A stretch of 64,000 bases of DNA from Flavobacterium ustbae (GCF_003946915.1 NZ_RPOC01000002.1:248001-312000), one strand, 5' to 3'. Counted from the first letter of the stretch, positions 19,002-27,842 are shown. Translations and numbers: made by a program. The notes: generated by a model from the letters alone, not told the origin.

Positions 19002-19898
19002 ATGAAAAAAATACTACTAACAGGATTGTTTGTAAGTTTTTTGAATGCGAATGCACAAACACCGATTCAGGAATTTAACTTTAATGGCACTTTAAATAAT
19101 ACTGCAAATACAATATCATTTATTGGCACCAACAATTTTGTAGCAGATAGAGCAGGAGCTATAAAAGGAGCTCAGCGATTAAATAATAAAGCTCTAGAAG
19201 CTGTAATTGATAATTTGCCTCAAGGAAAAAGCTCAAGAACAATTAGTATTTGGGTAAAATTCAATGATATTGCCAATGCGAATTATATTTGGGGCTACGG
19301 AAATGCTTTAAATGCGCAATATTGCGGTTTATTACAACAAGGTACTACTTCTTCAAACTCTGATCTGAGTTTGGCTGCCTGGGGAGCTTCAAATGATGTT
19401 ATTGTATCTACACCGCTGGAGAAGAGCATTTGGTACAATTATACCATCACCTACGAAGGTACTACTTCTAAAATTTATCGCGATGGTAAATTATTAAAGT
19501 TTCTGGAAGGAATGACAAGATCTACTAACGGAAATATTTTTAGATTGGGAGAAATCAATACTATGGTAGGAATAAATGCTGATATAGATGATTTAAAGAT
19601 CTATAATGTGGCTTTGACTCCAGATCAGGTAAAAGAATTATATGAAAGCGAAAAAGGCAATGATTTGCTAGTAAAAGCTCCTGCTGAAACGAAGTCAAAA
19701 ACTGTAGTTAAATCAAAGACTGCAAATGAAACGATTATTACCACAAGCGATGTTAGTGGAATGACAAAAAAAATTGAAATTTATTCGCAAGGAGAAAAAA
19801 TTGTAGGAAGTAATGCCACGAATATAAACGATCTTCCTGAAGGGACTTATTTATTAAAAATTACCAGCACTCCGTCAAAAAAAATTACCTCAAAATAA
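19002..19898 (+). CDS. Secreted LamG-domain protein with type IX sorting-like tail (copy 1)
   Basis: A 298-residue protein with a signal peptide (MKKILLTGLFVSFLNANAQ). A concanavalin A/LamG-like beta sandwich (about residues 20-215) ends with ADIDDLKIYNVALTPDQVKELY, a standard LamG strand pattern. The C-terminal 50 residues (KIEIYSQGEKIVGSNATNI, then NDLPEGTYLLKI) resemble the last strands of type A sorting domains of the type IX system. A low-complexity T/K linker joins the two. Role unknown; such proteins may bind glycans at the cell surface. It is paralogous to the next gene. Confidence 0.82.
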   Translation: MKKILLTGLFVSFLNANAQTPIQEFNFNGTLNNTANTISFIGTNNFVADRAGAIKGAQRLNNKALEAVIDNLPQGKSSRTISIWVKFNDIANANYIWGYGNALNAQYCGLLQQGTTSSNSDLSLAAWGASNDVIVSTPLEKSIWYNYTITYEGTTSKIYRDGKLLKFLEGMTRSTNGNIFRLGEINTMVGINADIDDLKIYNVALTPDQVKELYESEKGNDLLVKAPAETKSKTVVKSKTANETIITTSDVSGMTKKIEIYSQGEKIVGSNATNINDLPEGTYLLKITSTPSKKITSK

Positions 19899-20309
19899 AA
19901 GATCTTTTTTAGTTTGTTTTAAATGTTAGTTAGTTTTTTTATTGCGCAAGCAATTGGTTTTTTGGAATAGTAAGAAAAGCTTTCTGTATCAGGAGGCTTT
20001 TTTTATTGCAAGATTAATATAAAATCGATTTGATATGGAATTGATTTTACTGAAGTCAAAACCTTTAAAATAGCCCAGATTAGGTTTAGAGTATTTCAAA
20101 CGGAATGCTATTTGACTGAAAAAGTTTTTTTGTGAGAATTATGTATTTGGATGTAAGAATTACTTGGTTGTGATGAATTTAAATTATAGTTTTAACAAAA
20201 TTTCTAAAAATAATAAATGAAATTTTAGAATTGAAAAATCTAAAGTATTTCAATTTAACAATCAATTTCTATTTGCCTTAAAATAAACATTCTGATAAAA
20301 GTTATAACT
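19899..20309. other. Spacer between the LamG paralogues
   Basis: 411 nt without a gene. It contains a terminator at the left end and a separate upstream region for copy 2. Confidence 0.65.
19976..20003 (+). terminator. Terminator after LamG copy 1
   Basis: Ten-pair stem (AAAGCTTTCT against AGGAGGCTTT, with G-T pairs) followed by a T run. Confidence 0.7.
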
Positions 20310-21203
20310 ATGAAAAAAATATTACTCACTTTAATGTTTGTAAATTTTTTAACTGCCAATGCACAAAATCCGGTGCAGGAATTTAAATTCAACGGAAATC
20401 TAAACAGTGCCGACAATTCTATTTCTTTTTTAGGTACCCCACTTTTTGTAAACGATAGAATGGGAAGCCCTAAAAGTGCCTTACGACTCACAAACAAAGC
20501 TTATCAAGCAGTAGTAGGCGAGCTTCCGCAGGATAATAAGCCAAAAACAATATCAGTTTGGGTAAAATTTAATGCTATCAATATTCCGAATTATATTTTT
20601 GGATATGGTGCCGCCATAAACGGACAATATTTTGGATTGGCACAGCAACCAGTATCAGGAGGAAATTCTGATGTCAGTTTAGTAGGCTGGGGAGATAACA
20701 ATAATGTAGTAGTTTCTGTGCCATTAGCAAAAGAAACTTGGTACTTTTATAGTGTTACTTTTGACGGAAATGTTTCTAAAATTTACCGAAATGGTGTTTT
20801 ATTAAAGTCTGTAGAAGGAATTCAGCGTTCGGCAAAAGGTTATATTTTAAATATAGGAAAACTAAATACCTCCACAAGTATTAATGCAGATATTGACGAT
20901 TTGCGATTATACAGTGTTGCTATGACAGACGAACAGGTTTTGGAGGCTTACAATAGTTCAAAACCAAATGGTGCTGCAGTACAGACAATACCAGTTTCAG
21001 CTTCTAATACTCAGAAAAAAGCGGTTACAGCACCCGTGAAAACATCTGCACCTGCTGCTGCAGTCGAAACTAGTAAAAGTGGTAAAACTGTTGAGGTTTT
21101 CTCGCAGGGAAGACAAATAATGAGTGCCAATGCTTCTAATATTAGTGATTTACCGGAAGGGACTTATTTGATTAAGGTTATAAATACTTCTGCTAAGAAA
21201 TAA
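20310..21203 (+). CDS. Secreted LamG-domain protein with type IX sorting-like tail (copy 2)
   Basis: A 297-residue paralogue of the previous protein with the same order: signal peptide (MKKILLTLMFVNFLTANAQ), LamG domain ending in ADIDDLRLYSVAMTDEQV, A/P/K-rich linker, and a sorting-like tail (VEVFSQGRQIMSANASNI, SDLPEGTYLIKVI). The linker is the least conserved part, as expected for a spacer. The pair probably arose by tandem duplication; each copy has its own spacer and terminator. Confidence 0.82.
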   Translation: MKKILLTLMFVNFLTANAQNPVQEFKFNGNLNSADNSISFLGTPLFVNDRMGSPKSALRLTNKAYQAVVGELPQDNKPKTISVWVKFNAINIPNYIFGYGAAINGQYFGLAQQPVSGGNSDVSLVGWGDNNNVVVSVPLAKETWYFYSVTFDGNVSKIYRNGVLLKSVEGIQRSAKGYILNIGKLNTSTSINADIDDLRLYSVAMTDEQVLEAYNSSKPNGAAVQTIPVSASNTQKKAVTAPVKTSAPAAAVETSKSGKTVEVFSQGRQIMSANASNISDLPEGTYLIKVINTSAKK

Positions 21204-21226
21204 GATTTTTAGGTTTTTTAAACAAC

Positions 21227-21260
21227 AATGCCTTCTGATAATTTTCGGAAGGCTTTGTTT
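21227..21260 (+). terminator. Terminator after LamG copy 2
   Basis: GCCTTCTG-ATAATTTT-CGGAAGGC and a T-rich tail. Confidence 0.7.
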
Positions 21261-21289
21261 GGTAGCATGAGCTTAATATGTTTGGAGAA

Positions 21290-22000
21290 TTATTCAAGAA
21301 TATAGCTTACAAATTCTCCTCTTTTATAATGAGGAATATCATTATGATTAGATTTTAATATCATAGTATTCCAAGGTTTCCATTCATTAGAAAGTTCATT
21401 ATTAGTTACTAAATAATGGTCTAATATTCCTTCTACAAAATAATCTTTTAAGGGAAGATCTAGAATTCTTTCTTTTCCATCTTGTGTGAGAACCACTTTG
21501 TATTCTAAATTATTTTTTTCATTAATATGAAAAGTAAATATACCACTATCCCATGAACTTAGATATTCTAAATCGCCATCTGAATCATATTGAGTAGGAA
21601 CAAGATTGTTATCTTTTTCAAATTCAAAAATCATTGACATCATTCTATCGTTTACCCAACGATAGAAAACTTCAGCATAATCTAATAGATTTTGATTTGC
21701 ATTTTCACTTTCCCATTTACAGGAGATAGAATATGAACCATCTTCTTTAATTGTATATAATACTATATTAAATTGATCGATTGAATCAATTTTTGTTTCA
21801 AAATATTCATGAACTTGTCTTTCATAAGTATAAAGCTCTCTTCCATCTAAAGTGCCTTCATTTTTATTATTGTCCTTATAATAGAACGTATAAATATCAT
21901 AACTTCCCCCAAGTGTAAAAATAAATTTTACTTCTAAAGTATCGTAAGGAAATTCCTTGTAGTAGTCATAGAATGCTTTAACTATTTCTTGTTCTTTCAT
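21290..22000 (-). CDS. Probable immunity protein (YezG/DUF600-like)
   Basis: A 236-residue acidic, soluble protein. Its pattern of short beta strands with a central FNIVLYTIKEDGSYSISCKW resembles the YezG immunity family that protects against nuclease toxins of the Endonuclease_NS_2 type. The resemblance is by eye and distant. The stronger argument is context: it starts 12 nt after the end of a frame that reads as the C-terminal end of such a nuclease. No signal peptide is present, consistent with a cytoplasmic antidote. Confidence 0.5.
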   Translation of the reverse strand: MKEQEIVKAFYDYYKEFPYDTLEVKFIFTLGGSYDIYTFYYKDNNKNEGTLDGRELYTYERQVHEYFETKIDSIDQFNIVLYTIKEDGSYSISCKWESENANQNLLDYAEVFYRWVNDRMMSMIFEFEKDNNLVPTQYDSDGDLEYLSSWDSGIFTFHINEKNNLEYKVVLTQDGKERILDLPLKDYFVEGILDHYLVTNNELSNEWKPWNTMILKSNHNDIPHYKRGEFVSYILE

Positions 22001-22012
22001 TTAGCTTTTGTT

Positions 22013-22258
22013 TTATGGATTAGTAATTGCTCTTTTACTTAGTGTGTTATCTTTAACGCCATCAAAAAGACCAACATCTACTCTAGTAGATGTTGGTCTT
22101 TTTGATGTTCCATCGAAATAAAATTCCATTTCTACTTTTATTTTTTTATTAGGATTTGCTCTTTTAAAATCAGAAATAGAAGTTTCCATCTTATACCAGT
22201 CTCCACCGGCTCTATTTTGCACAGCGTTTTGAGAAAAATAATTTATAATGGAGTAAGA
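22013..22258 (-). pseudogene. Remnant: C-terminal end of a DNA/RNA non-specific endonuclease toxin
   Basis: The open frame reads NYFSQNAVQNRAGGDWYKME, then a stretch ending in FYFDGTSKRPTSTRVDV. This looks like the final part of the Endonuclease_NS_2 domain (QN..LNR...W..ME, then SxRP). The frame opens after a stop at 22261-22259 with no proper start (only an internal GTG at 22222), and the catalytic DRGH region is missing. I read it as the tail of a lost polymorphic toxin left beside its immunity gene. Confidence 0.5.
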
Positions 22259-22562
22259 TCATCAAATTTAACTTGCAAACTTCCTCTTAAATAATTGTGA
22301 AATTTCTCGAAAAACAATTTGATATCAGCCTCAGAATAACGCTCTTTAAAAGGGGAATCAACTATTGATAAACAATAATCATCTTGAGTTAAAGCAAAGC
22401 CAAGACATTTATATAACATTTCCCAATATTCCAAGGTTCCTATTTCTAATAATGCTCCCAATAATCATCTTCAAATACTTTTTCATTATTCAATCTATGA
22501 TGATGATAATAAATAAAATGAACCGCAATCCCTAAATATTTTTGAAGAGTTTTTACTTCCAT
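22243..22562 (-). pseudogene. Frameshifted small hypothetical gene
   Basis: The frame from ATG 22562 encodes 38 residues (MEVKTLQKYLGIAVHF... to DDYWEHY) and stops. A second frame begins at the same point (22461) and continues for about 70 residues ending KFDDLTPL. One missing G in the GGG run near 22457-22459 would join them into a protein of about 106 residues. Function unknown; the position beside a toxin remnant suggests a second immunity-like gene in decay. A sequencing error is an alternative. Confidence 0.45.
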
Positions 22563-22664
22563 TTAAAAAAAATCTAATTATTAGTATTTACCAAGCCGCT
22601 TTTTTCAGTAGATATGACTTAGCATCTTATAAATGCTAAGTTAAAACTATATTGATATAAAAAA

Positions 22665-22688
22665 AGCCTTCTGAAATTCAGAAGGCTT
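22665..22688 (-). terminator. Terminator after the small lipoprotein gene
   Basis: AAGCCTTCTGAA paired with TTCAGAAGGCTT, with A/T tracts. Confidence 0.8.
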
Positions 22689-22693
22689 GTAAA

Positions 22694-22897
22694 TTATCTT
22701 TTTTTCTGCTGGCCAGGAGCGTACCCTTTTGCACTTTTGTCTCCGTTCATTTTTTTAGCTTGCCCAGGAGGTATTTTTTTACCAGAACTTGGTGGGTTTT
22801 GAGTGTGAACATGAGTACTGCAACTGATTACGCTTAATACTAAGAACAAAAGAACTAGTACAACTACAGCAATTCGTGTGATTTTAGATGTTTGCAT
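22694..22897 (-). CDS. Small lipoprotein with PPGQAKK motif
   Basis: A 67-residue protein. Residues 8-26 are a hydrophobic signal ending in the lipobox-like LSVISCS, so it is probably a lipoprotein processed at Cys26. The mature part is Lys/Pro/Gly-rich with PPGQAKKMNG and YAPGQQKK, two related PGQ units. No function can be assigned. It has a clear terminator and no operon partner. Confidence 0.7.
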   Translation of the reverse strand: MQTSKITRIAVVVLVLLFLVLSVISCSTHVHTQNPPSSGKKIPPGQAKKMNGDKSAKGYAPGQQKKR

Positions 22898-22971
22898 TTT
22901 TAGTTTAAATTTATTTTGAGGTGATGCAAATATAATTTTTTATTTGAATTAAGCGTAAGTTCACTAAAACA

Positions 22972-23001
22972 AAAAAGCTCCAGAAAAATCAAGAGCTTTT
23001 T
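22972..23001 (-). terminator. Terminator after yebC
   Basis: AAAAAGCTC ... GAGCTTTTT hairpin immediately 3' of the gene. Confidence 0.7.
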
Positions 23002-23022
23002 AAAATATATTTTATAGAAAGA

Positions 23023-23736
23023 TTATTCTTCTTTCATAGTATGATAAACGTTCATTACGTCATCATCTTCTTCAATTTTTTCGATTAGTTTTTCAACGTC
23101 AGCGATTTGCGCTTCAGTTAATTCTTTAGTGATTTGCGGAATACGCTCAAAACCAGAAGATAAAATTTCAAGACCTCTGTTTTCTAATTCTTTTTGGATA
23201 GCACCAAAACTTCCAAAAGGAGCATAGATTAAGATTCCGTCTTCGTCTTCAAAAACCTCTTCAGCACCAAAATCAATAAGTTCCAATTCTAATTCTTCAG
23301 GATCTATACCATCTTTTGCAATTCTGAAATTGCAAGTATGATCAAACATAAATTCAACAGAACCCTGAGTTCCCATTGTTCCGTTGCATTTGTTGAAATA
23401 ACTACGAATATTAGCTACCGTTCTATTATTGTTATCAGAAGCAGTTTCAATCAAGATTGCAATTCCGTGAGGCGCATAACCTTCAAACAAAATTTCTTTA
23501 TAGTTGGCAGTATCTTTATTACTTGCATTTTTAATCGCGCGCTCCACGTTGTCCTTAGGCATGTTTGCGGCTTTTGCATTCTGTATAACAGCTCTTAATC
23601 TAGAATTGGCGTCTGGGTTTGGTCCGCCTTCTTTAACAGCCATTACAATATCTTTACCAATTCTGGTAAATGTTTTGGCCATTGCAGACCAACGTTTCAT
23701 TTTTCTTCCTTTTCTAAATTCGAACGCTCTTCCCAT
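23023..23736 (-). CDS. yebC: YebC/PmpR family regulator
   Basis: A 237-residue protein of the YebC family; members act as transcriptional regulators and some help ribosomes through difficult peptide stretches. The N-terminal MGRAFEFRKGRKMKRWSAMAKTF, the central DNNNRTVANIRSYFNKCNG and the C-terminal EDDDVMNVYHTM are family hallmarks. It is monocistronic. The spacer behind it is rich in repeats (tandem TAAAATC array and two mini-palindromes). Confidence 0.93.
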   Translation of the reverse strand: MGRAFEFRKGRKMKRWSAMAKTFTRIGKDIVMAVKEGGPNPDANSRLRAVIQNAKAANMPKDNVERAIKNASNKDTANYKEILFEGYAPHGIAILIETASDNNNRTVANIRSYFNKCNGTMGTQGSVEFMFDHTCNFRIAKDGIDPEELELELIDFGAEEVFEDEDGILIYAPFGSFGAIQKELENRGLEILSSGFERIPQITKELTEAQIADVEKLIEKIEEDDDVMNVYHTMKEE

Positions 23737-23807
23737 TTCTAATTTTTAGTTTTTGTGATGCAAAAATACGGTTTTCCTAATTTTTACAAAAACAAAATAA
23801 AAAAAAT

Positions 23808-23849
23808 AAATTCCAATTTTTATCCCGAAGCCTCGGGACCAAATTCCAA
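23808..23849. repeat. Mini-palindrome between AAATTCCAA direct repeats
   Basis: TCCCGAAGCCTCGGGA (23823-23838) is bracketed by AAATTCCAA at 23808-23816 and 23841-23849. Confidence 0.75.
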
Positions 23850-23867
23850 AAAAAAGCGAAGCTTTTT

Positions 23868-23937
23868 TAAAATCTAAAATCTAAAATCTAAAATCTAAAA
23901 TCTAAAATCTAAAATCTAAAATCTAAAATCTAAAATC
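23868..23937. repeat. 7-bp tandem array TAAAATC, 10 copies
   Basis: Ten perfect units. An eleventh copy (23959-23965) is separated from the array by a mini-palindrome and overlaps the stop codon of the S41 protease gene. Confidence 0.95.
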
Positions 23938-23939
23938 TA

Positions 23940-23957
23940 TCCCGATAGCTATCGGGA
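23940..23957. repeat. Mini-palindrome interrupting the TAAAATC array
   Basis: The perfect 18-bp palindrome TCCCGATAGCTATCGGGA sits between CTAAAATC units (23930-23937 and 23958-23965). Confidence 0.9.
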
Positions 23958-23963
23958 CTAAAA

Positions 23964-26000
23964 TCACTTACTCCCTCCATTAAAATCATTAATGATATTT
24001 ACGGCTTCGTTCAGGTACGGATTTGTTTTCAGATTATCCATTTGATATTGGTTAATCGTTTTCTCATTCGGATAGGCGCCCAGAAGAAACTGATTCACAC
24101 TCGAATTATAAACATCCAGCGGATTATTTTCGTCATTAAAAGTATTGATCTCTGTCCAAAGCGTATTCAGAATTTTTTTCTGCTTAAAAACGGAGTCTAA
24201 TGTCATCGGGATTTCAGCCTTTGGGCTATTTACAAGCTGATCTATTTTAAGATTGATCTTTTTAATATTGTTAAAAAAGTAATTGTCAGACAATCTCGCA
24301 GAACTATTAGCTGCAATTTTATCGATCAAATTTCGTTTAACATACGTTTTGTATTTTAAGAAAGGTTCAATACTATCATTTTTAATCGCCGTCGGAAAAT
24401 CACTTTCTTTTTGATAAACATCTTCGTAGAATTCGGGAAGCACCACATCTGGTTTTACCCCAATAAATTGATGGCTTTTGCCTGTAATTCTGTAAAACTT
24501 ATTAATTGTAATTTTCAAGTAATCTGTATTTTTTTCTTCTTCAAGCGGAAGAATAGTCTGCATCGTCGCTTTTCCGAGCGTATTGCTTCCTAACAAAAGT
24601 GCACGGTTATAATCTTGCATAATAGAAGAGAAAAACTCGCTTGCCGACGCCGTATTGCTATTGACTAAAACCACAATTGGGCCTCTGTATATAACGCCTC
24701 TGAGAGGGTCATTAATAACCGATTTTTCTTTCTTGCTGTCAATTACAATAGAAAGCGGACCATGATCAACAAACATTCCGGCCAGTTTTATAGCTTCTTC
24801 CATAGAGCCGCCACCATTGTCAATAAGATCAATAACAAGTCCTTTTATACTATCTCTCTGCAGTTTTATAACTTCTCGCGCAACATCATCTGCACATCCT
24901 TTTCTACTATTGCCATCAAGATCTGCATAGAAGCTCGGAATTTTGACGTATCCAACTTTGTTATTTTTACCAATGATGAAACTAAAAACCGAATTCTCCT
25001 CATCCTTCATGACTTGTTTTTCAATGTAAACATCAAAACTTTTACCTGAGTTGCGTTTTAAAGTAAGTGTAATATGTTTGTTGGTTTCAGACAAAATCAT
25101 CGTTGAAATAGATTCTAAAGAAGCGCAGGAAACCTGAAGAGTTTCTTTCTGATTGGAAATAGAAATAATCTGATCGCCTTTTTTTATCTGACCCGTTTGA
25201 TACGCAGGTCCGTTTGGGTCTACCTCATCAATAATGATTTCGTTTTTCTCATTTAAGTTAACCGTCATTCCAAGCGACAAATGCTCTTTTGATAATGAGG
25301 CAACAAAACTCGTTTTAGAATCGTCACTAAAATAAGCCGTATGCGGATCAAAATAGGTGCAGAAGAAATTGTAAAGTTTCTCTTCTAGTTTAGTATTAGA
25401 GTCTATTAACGTGCTAAAACGGCAAATTTCATTCGTCAGAATTTGATTTTTAGAAACCTGTTCAATCGATTTAAAATTGGTTTTTAAAGAATCTAAATTA
25501 TTACTCATTTCAGCAATATCATCCAAGATCTGATAGCGTAGCTTCTTTGTCCAAACCTTTTCCAGATCTTCTTCCTTTAGATAAAAAGCAAAAGATTTTT
25601 TATAAAAACGAATAGTATCTTTTTTTATATAATCAATCGGAAGCGTCTGAATCTTTTCTAAAACTTTTTTAGTACGCAAAAGGCCATTTACATATTGTGC
25701 TTTTATATCGGAAAGAAAACTGCAATCGTTTTTAAGGATCAGATTATCTAGATTATATCGGTATTTCTGAGCTAATTCGTCATATTCGCTCTTAAAAAGG
25801 ATATTTCTAGAAGGATCAAGTTCATTAATCAGGTTGTCAAAAACAAACACAGATAAGCTGTCATCAACTGGTTTTGGCCTTAAATGTTCAGCTTGAATAA
25901 GCGCATTTATTTTGTTTAATATTTCACAAGTTTCTGCGCTGTTCTGACTAAAAGAGAGAGTTGATGTCAGCAAAAAAAGGAGTAGTGAAATCTTTTTCAT
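23964..26000 (-). CDS. S41 family C-terminal processing (tail-specific) peptidase
   Basis: A periplasmic serine protease of 678 residues when started at the ATG at 26000, which places a clean signal peptide at the front (MKKISLLLFLLTSTLSFSQ). An N-terminal helical region is followed by a PDZ domain (about residues 240-320) and the S41 domain. The catalytic Ser lies in NSNTASASEFFSSIMQDY and the Lys in GSNTLGKATMQT, the standard Ser-Lys dyad. A tail domain follows, as in Prc/Tsp. The substrate is unknown. The stop codon overlaps a tandem repeat unit. Confidence 0.92.
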   Translation of the reverse strand: MKKISLLLFLLTSTLSFSQNSAETCEILNKINALIQAEHLRPKPVDDSLSVFVFDNLINELDPSRNILFKSEYDELAQKYRYNLDNLILKNDCSFLSDIKAQYVNGLLRTKKVLEKIQTLPIDYIKKDTIRFYKKSFAFYLKEEDLEKVWTKKLRYQILDDIAEMSNNLDSLKTNFKSIEQVSKNQILTNEICRFSTLIDSNTKLEEKLYNFFCTYFDPHTAYFSDDSKTSFVASLSKEHLSLGMTVNLNEKNEIIIDEVDPNGPAYQTGQIKKGDQIISISNQKETLQVSCASLESISTMILSETNKHITLTLKRNSGKSFDVYIEKQVMKDEENSVFSFIIGKNNKVGYVKIPSFYADLDGNSRKGCADDVAREVIKLQRDSIKGLVIDLIDNGGGSMEEAIKLAGMFVDHGPLSIVIDSKKEKSVINDPLRGVIYRGPIVVLVNSNTASASEFFSSIMQDYNRALLLGSNTLGKATMQTILPLEEEKNTDYLKITINKFYRITGKSHQFIGVKPDVVLPEFYEDVYQKESDFPTAIKNDSIEPFLKYKTYVKRNLIDKIAANSSARLSDNYFFNNIKKINLKIDQLVNSPKAEIPMTLDSVFKQKKILNTLWTEINTFNDENNPLDVYNSSVNQFLLGAYPNEKTINQYQMDNLKTNPYLNEAVNIINDFNGGSK

Positions 26001-26115
26001 AAATGGAAATTCATGGTTCATGATTAAAGTTACACTAATTTTTTTACAAAAAACAGTAATTCCTTTAAATATCGACGACAAAAAGGTTTTTTACTATAAA
26101 ATACATATTTGAGAG

Positions 26116-26259
26116 TTGCCACGAATTACACGAATTCGCACTAATTTTTATTTTAGTTAGCCACAGATTAAAAGAATTAGAAAGATTTTTTTAATAATCC
26201 TTTTAATCTCTGTAATCTGTGGCAAAAAAATTAGCGGAAATTCGTGTAATTCGTGGCAA
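26116..26259. repeat. Nested long inverted repeat (ACGAATTACACGAATT type)
   Basis: The outer arms (about 26116-26149 and 26225-26259) share TTGCCACGAATTACACGAAT and its complement. Inside, a second pair of arms starts with GCCACAGATTA and ends with TAATCTGTGGC. The single strand could fold into one long hairpin. It is non-coding. Confidence 0.85.
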
Positions 26260-26263
26260 AAAA

Positions 26264-26294
26264 AATGCGTCACAACTTTTCGCTGCAACGCATT
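26264..26294 (-). terminator. Terminator after gcvT
   Basis: AATGCGT ... ACGCATT with a T run when read on the minus strand. Confidence 0.65.
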
Positions 26295-26314
26295 CAATTA
26301 TAATCTAAAAAGAA

Positions 26315-27397
26315 TTATTTCTTATAAAAAGGCAGTTTTACCACTTTAGCAGGAACATCATTTTTTCTGATTCTGATAAAAATATCACTATCTACAGCAC
26401 TATTTGCAACAGTAACATACCCTAAGCCAATACCTTTATTCATAGAAGGCGACATAGTTCCAGAAGTTACAATTCCGATTACATTTCCGTCAGCATCAAC
26501 AATCTCATAATCATGTCTTGGCACCGCGCGCTCCTGCATTTCAAAAGCAATTAATTTTCTTGTAACGCCAGCTTCTTTCTGTTTTTTAAGCGCTTCAGAA
26601 TTCGTAAAATCTTTTGTGAATTTTGTAATCCATCCTAAACCAGCTTCAAGTGGAGAAGTAGTATCATTAATATCATTTCCGTAAAGGCAGAATCCCATTT
26701 CTAGACGCAAAGTATCACGTGCAGCAAGACCAATAGGTTTAATTCCGTAAGATGCTCCAGCTTCAAATACTTTGTTCCAGATTTGTTCTACTTCATTGTT
26801 TTTACAGTAAATTTCAAATCCGCCAGAACCAGTATATCCTGTAGCAGAAATAATTACATGTTCGATTCCTGCAAAATCACCCACTTCAAAATGATAATAC
26901 GTAATAGCAGACAAATCAACAGAAGTCAAAGACTGCATAGCCTCAACCGCTTTTGGTCCCTGAATTGCCAAAAGAGAGTAATCATCAGAAATATTCTTCA
27001 TTTCAACACCCAGATCATTGTGAGATGAAATCCAGTTCCAGTCTTTTTCAATATTCGAAGCATTTACAACCAGTAAATACTGCTCTTCTTTCATTTTATA
27101 AATAATCAAATCGTCCACAATTCCGCCTTCGTTGTTTGGAAGACAAGAATATTGCGCTCTTCCAACAGTCAAAGTAGAAGCATCATTTGAAGTCACTTTC
27201 TGAATCAAAGCCAAAGCATTTGGACCCGTCAACAAAAATTCACCCATATGCGAAACGTCAAAAACTCCCACGCTGTTACGAACTGTTTCGTGTTCAGCAT
27301 TAACCCCTTCATAAGTAATAGGCATATTATAACCCGCAAAAGGAAGCATTTTAGCCCCTAAACCTTCATGTATGTGCGTAAGCGCAGTATTTTTCAT
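26315..27397 (-). CDS. gcvT: Glycine cleavage system aminomethyltransferase (T protein)
   Basis: Transfers the aminomethyl carbon of glycine from lipoyl-H protein to tetrahydrofolate and releases ammonia. The protein has the normal 360 residues. [15 protein letters not shown] near residue 42, the folate-site region [15 protein letters not shown] near 183 and [20 protein letters not shown] near 224 identify it. The H and P protein genes are not adjacent, as is common in this phylum. No glycine riboswitch is visible in the short 5' region. Confidence 0.95.
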   Translation of the reverse strand: MKNTALTHIHEGLGAKMLPFAGYNMPITYEGVNAEHETVRNSVGVFDVSHMGEFLLTGPNALALIQKVTSNDASTLTVGRAQYSCLPNNEGGIVDDLIIYKMKEEQYLLVVNASNIEKDWNWISSHNDLGVEMKNISDDYSLLAIQGPKAVEAMQSLTSVDLSAITYYHFEVGDFAGIEHVIISATGYTGSGGFEIYCKNNEVEQIWNKVFEAGASYGIKPIGLAARDTLRLEMGFCLYGNDINDTTSPLEAGLGWITKFTKDFTNSEALKKQKEAGVTRKLIAFEMQERAVPRHDYEIVDADGNVIGIVTSGTMSPSMNKGIGLGYVTVANSAVDSDIFIRIRKNDVPAKVVKLPFYKK

Positions 27398-27481
27398 TGT
27401 GTTGTTTTATAAAATTGTTTTGCAAATTTATTCAAAAAATATCGAATTAGAATGTCTTAAATTATAAATTTCGCAATAATT

Positions 27482-27626
27482 AGGAGCTATTCCAGCTTTT
27501 CGTTACAAGTCCTCATAAAAAAAGCAAAGTTTCTAATGCTCTAAAAAGAGCTTCCTTTGGTCGCTTTTTTAGAACAAGAAACTTTTGCTTTTTTTACTCC
27601 GGGCTTTTCACTTCAATCTGGGCTAG
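27482..27626 (+). other. Structured GGAGCTA...GGGCTAG intergenic element
   Basis: Begins AGGAGCTATTCCAGCTTTTC and ends CACTTCAATCTGGGCTAG. A central hairpin pairs AAAAAAAGCAAAGTTTCT (27518-27535) with its near-complement at 27577-27594, and nested CTCTAAAAAGAG makes an inner stem. From memory, elements with these ends are widespread in flavobacterial spacers; it may be a structured RNA or a mobile palindrome. Confidence 0.55.
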
Positions 27627-27701
27627 AGTACACGGTTTCAAAAAGAAGAATTAGTATTTCAATTTTTTATGTAACTTTAATTTGTAGTGCTGAAAATTTC
27701 T

Positions 27702-27783
27702 CGCAAAGACGCGAAGACGCAAAGTTTTCTACGAAAGACCTTATAAAAAAGAAGAAAAAACTTTGCGTCTTTGCGACTTTGCG
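27702..27783. repeat. CGCAAAG-type inverted repeat
   Basis: 27-nt near-perfect arms at 27702-27728 and 27757-27783, built of CGCAAAG/CGCGAAG units. Confidence 0.8.
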
Positions 27784-27842
27784 CGATTAAAAAAGACAAG
27801 CATTAGCTTAAAAAATCTTTGGGACTTAAAAAAAATAAAAAA

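Larger units (their letters stand above)
27398..27842. other. Repeat-filled spacer gcvT-nnrD
   Basis: Contains a GGAGCTA...GGGCTAG structured element (27482-27626) and a CGCAAAG inverted repeat (27702-27783). An open frame at 27557-27790 runs through these repeats and is not credible as a gene. Confidence 0.7.

Noticed and set aside
27398-27480. Glycine riboswitch before gcvT
   Set aside because: The short 5' region lacks the conserved paired aptamer sequences.
27557-27790. Open frame of 77 codons between gcvT and nnrD
   Set aside because: Runs straight through two palindromic repeats; its content is explained by them.
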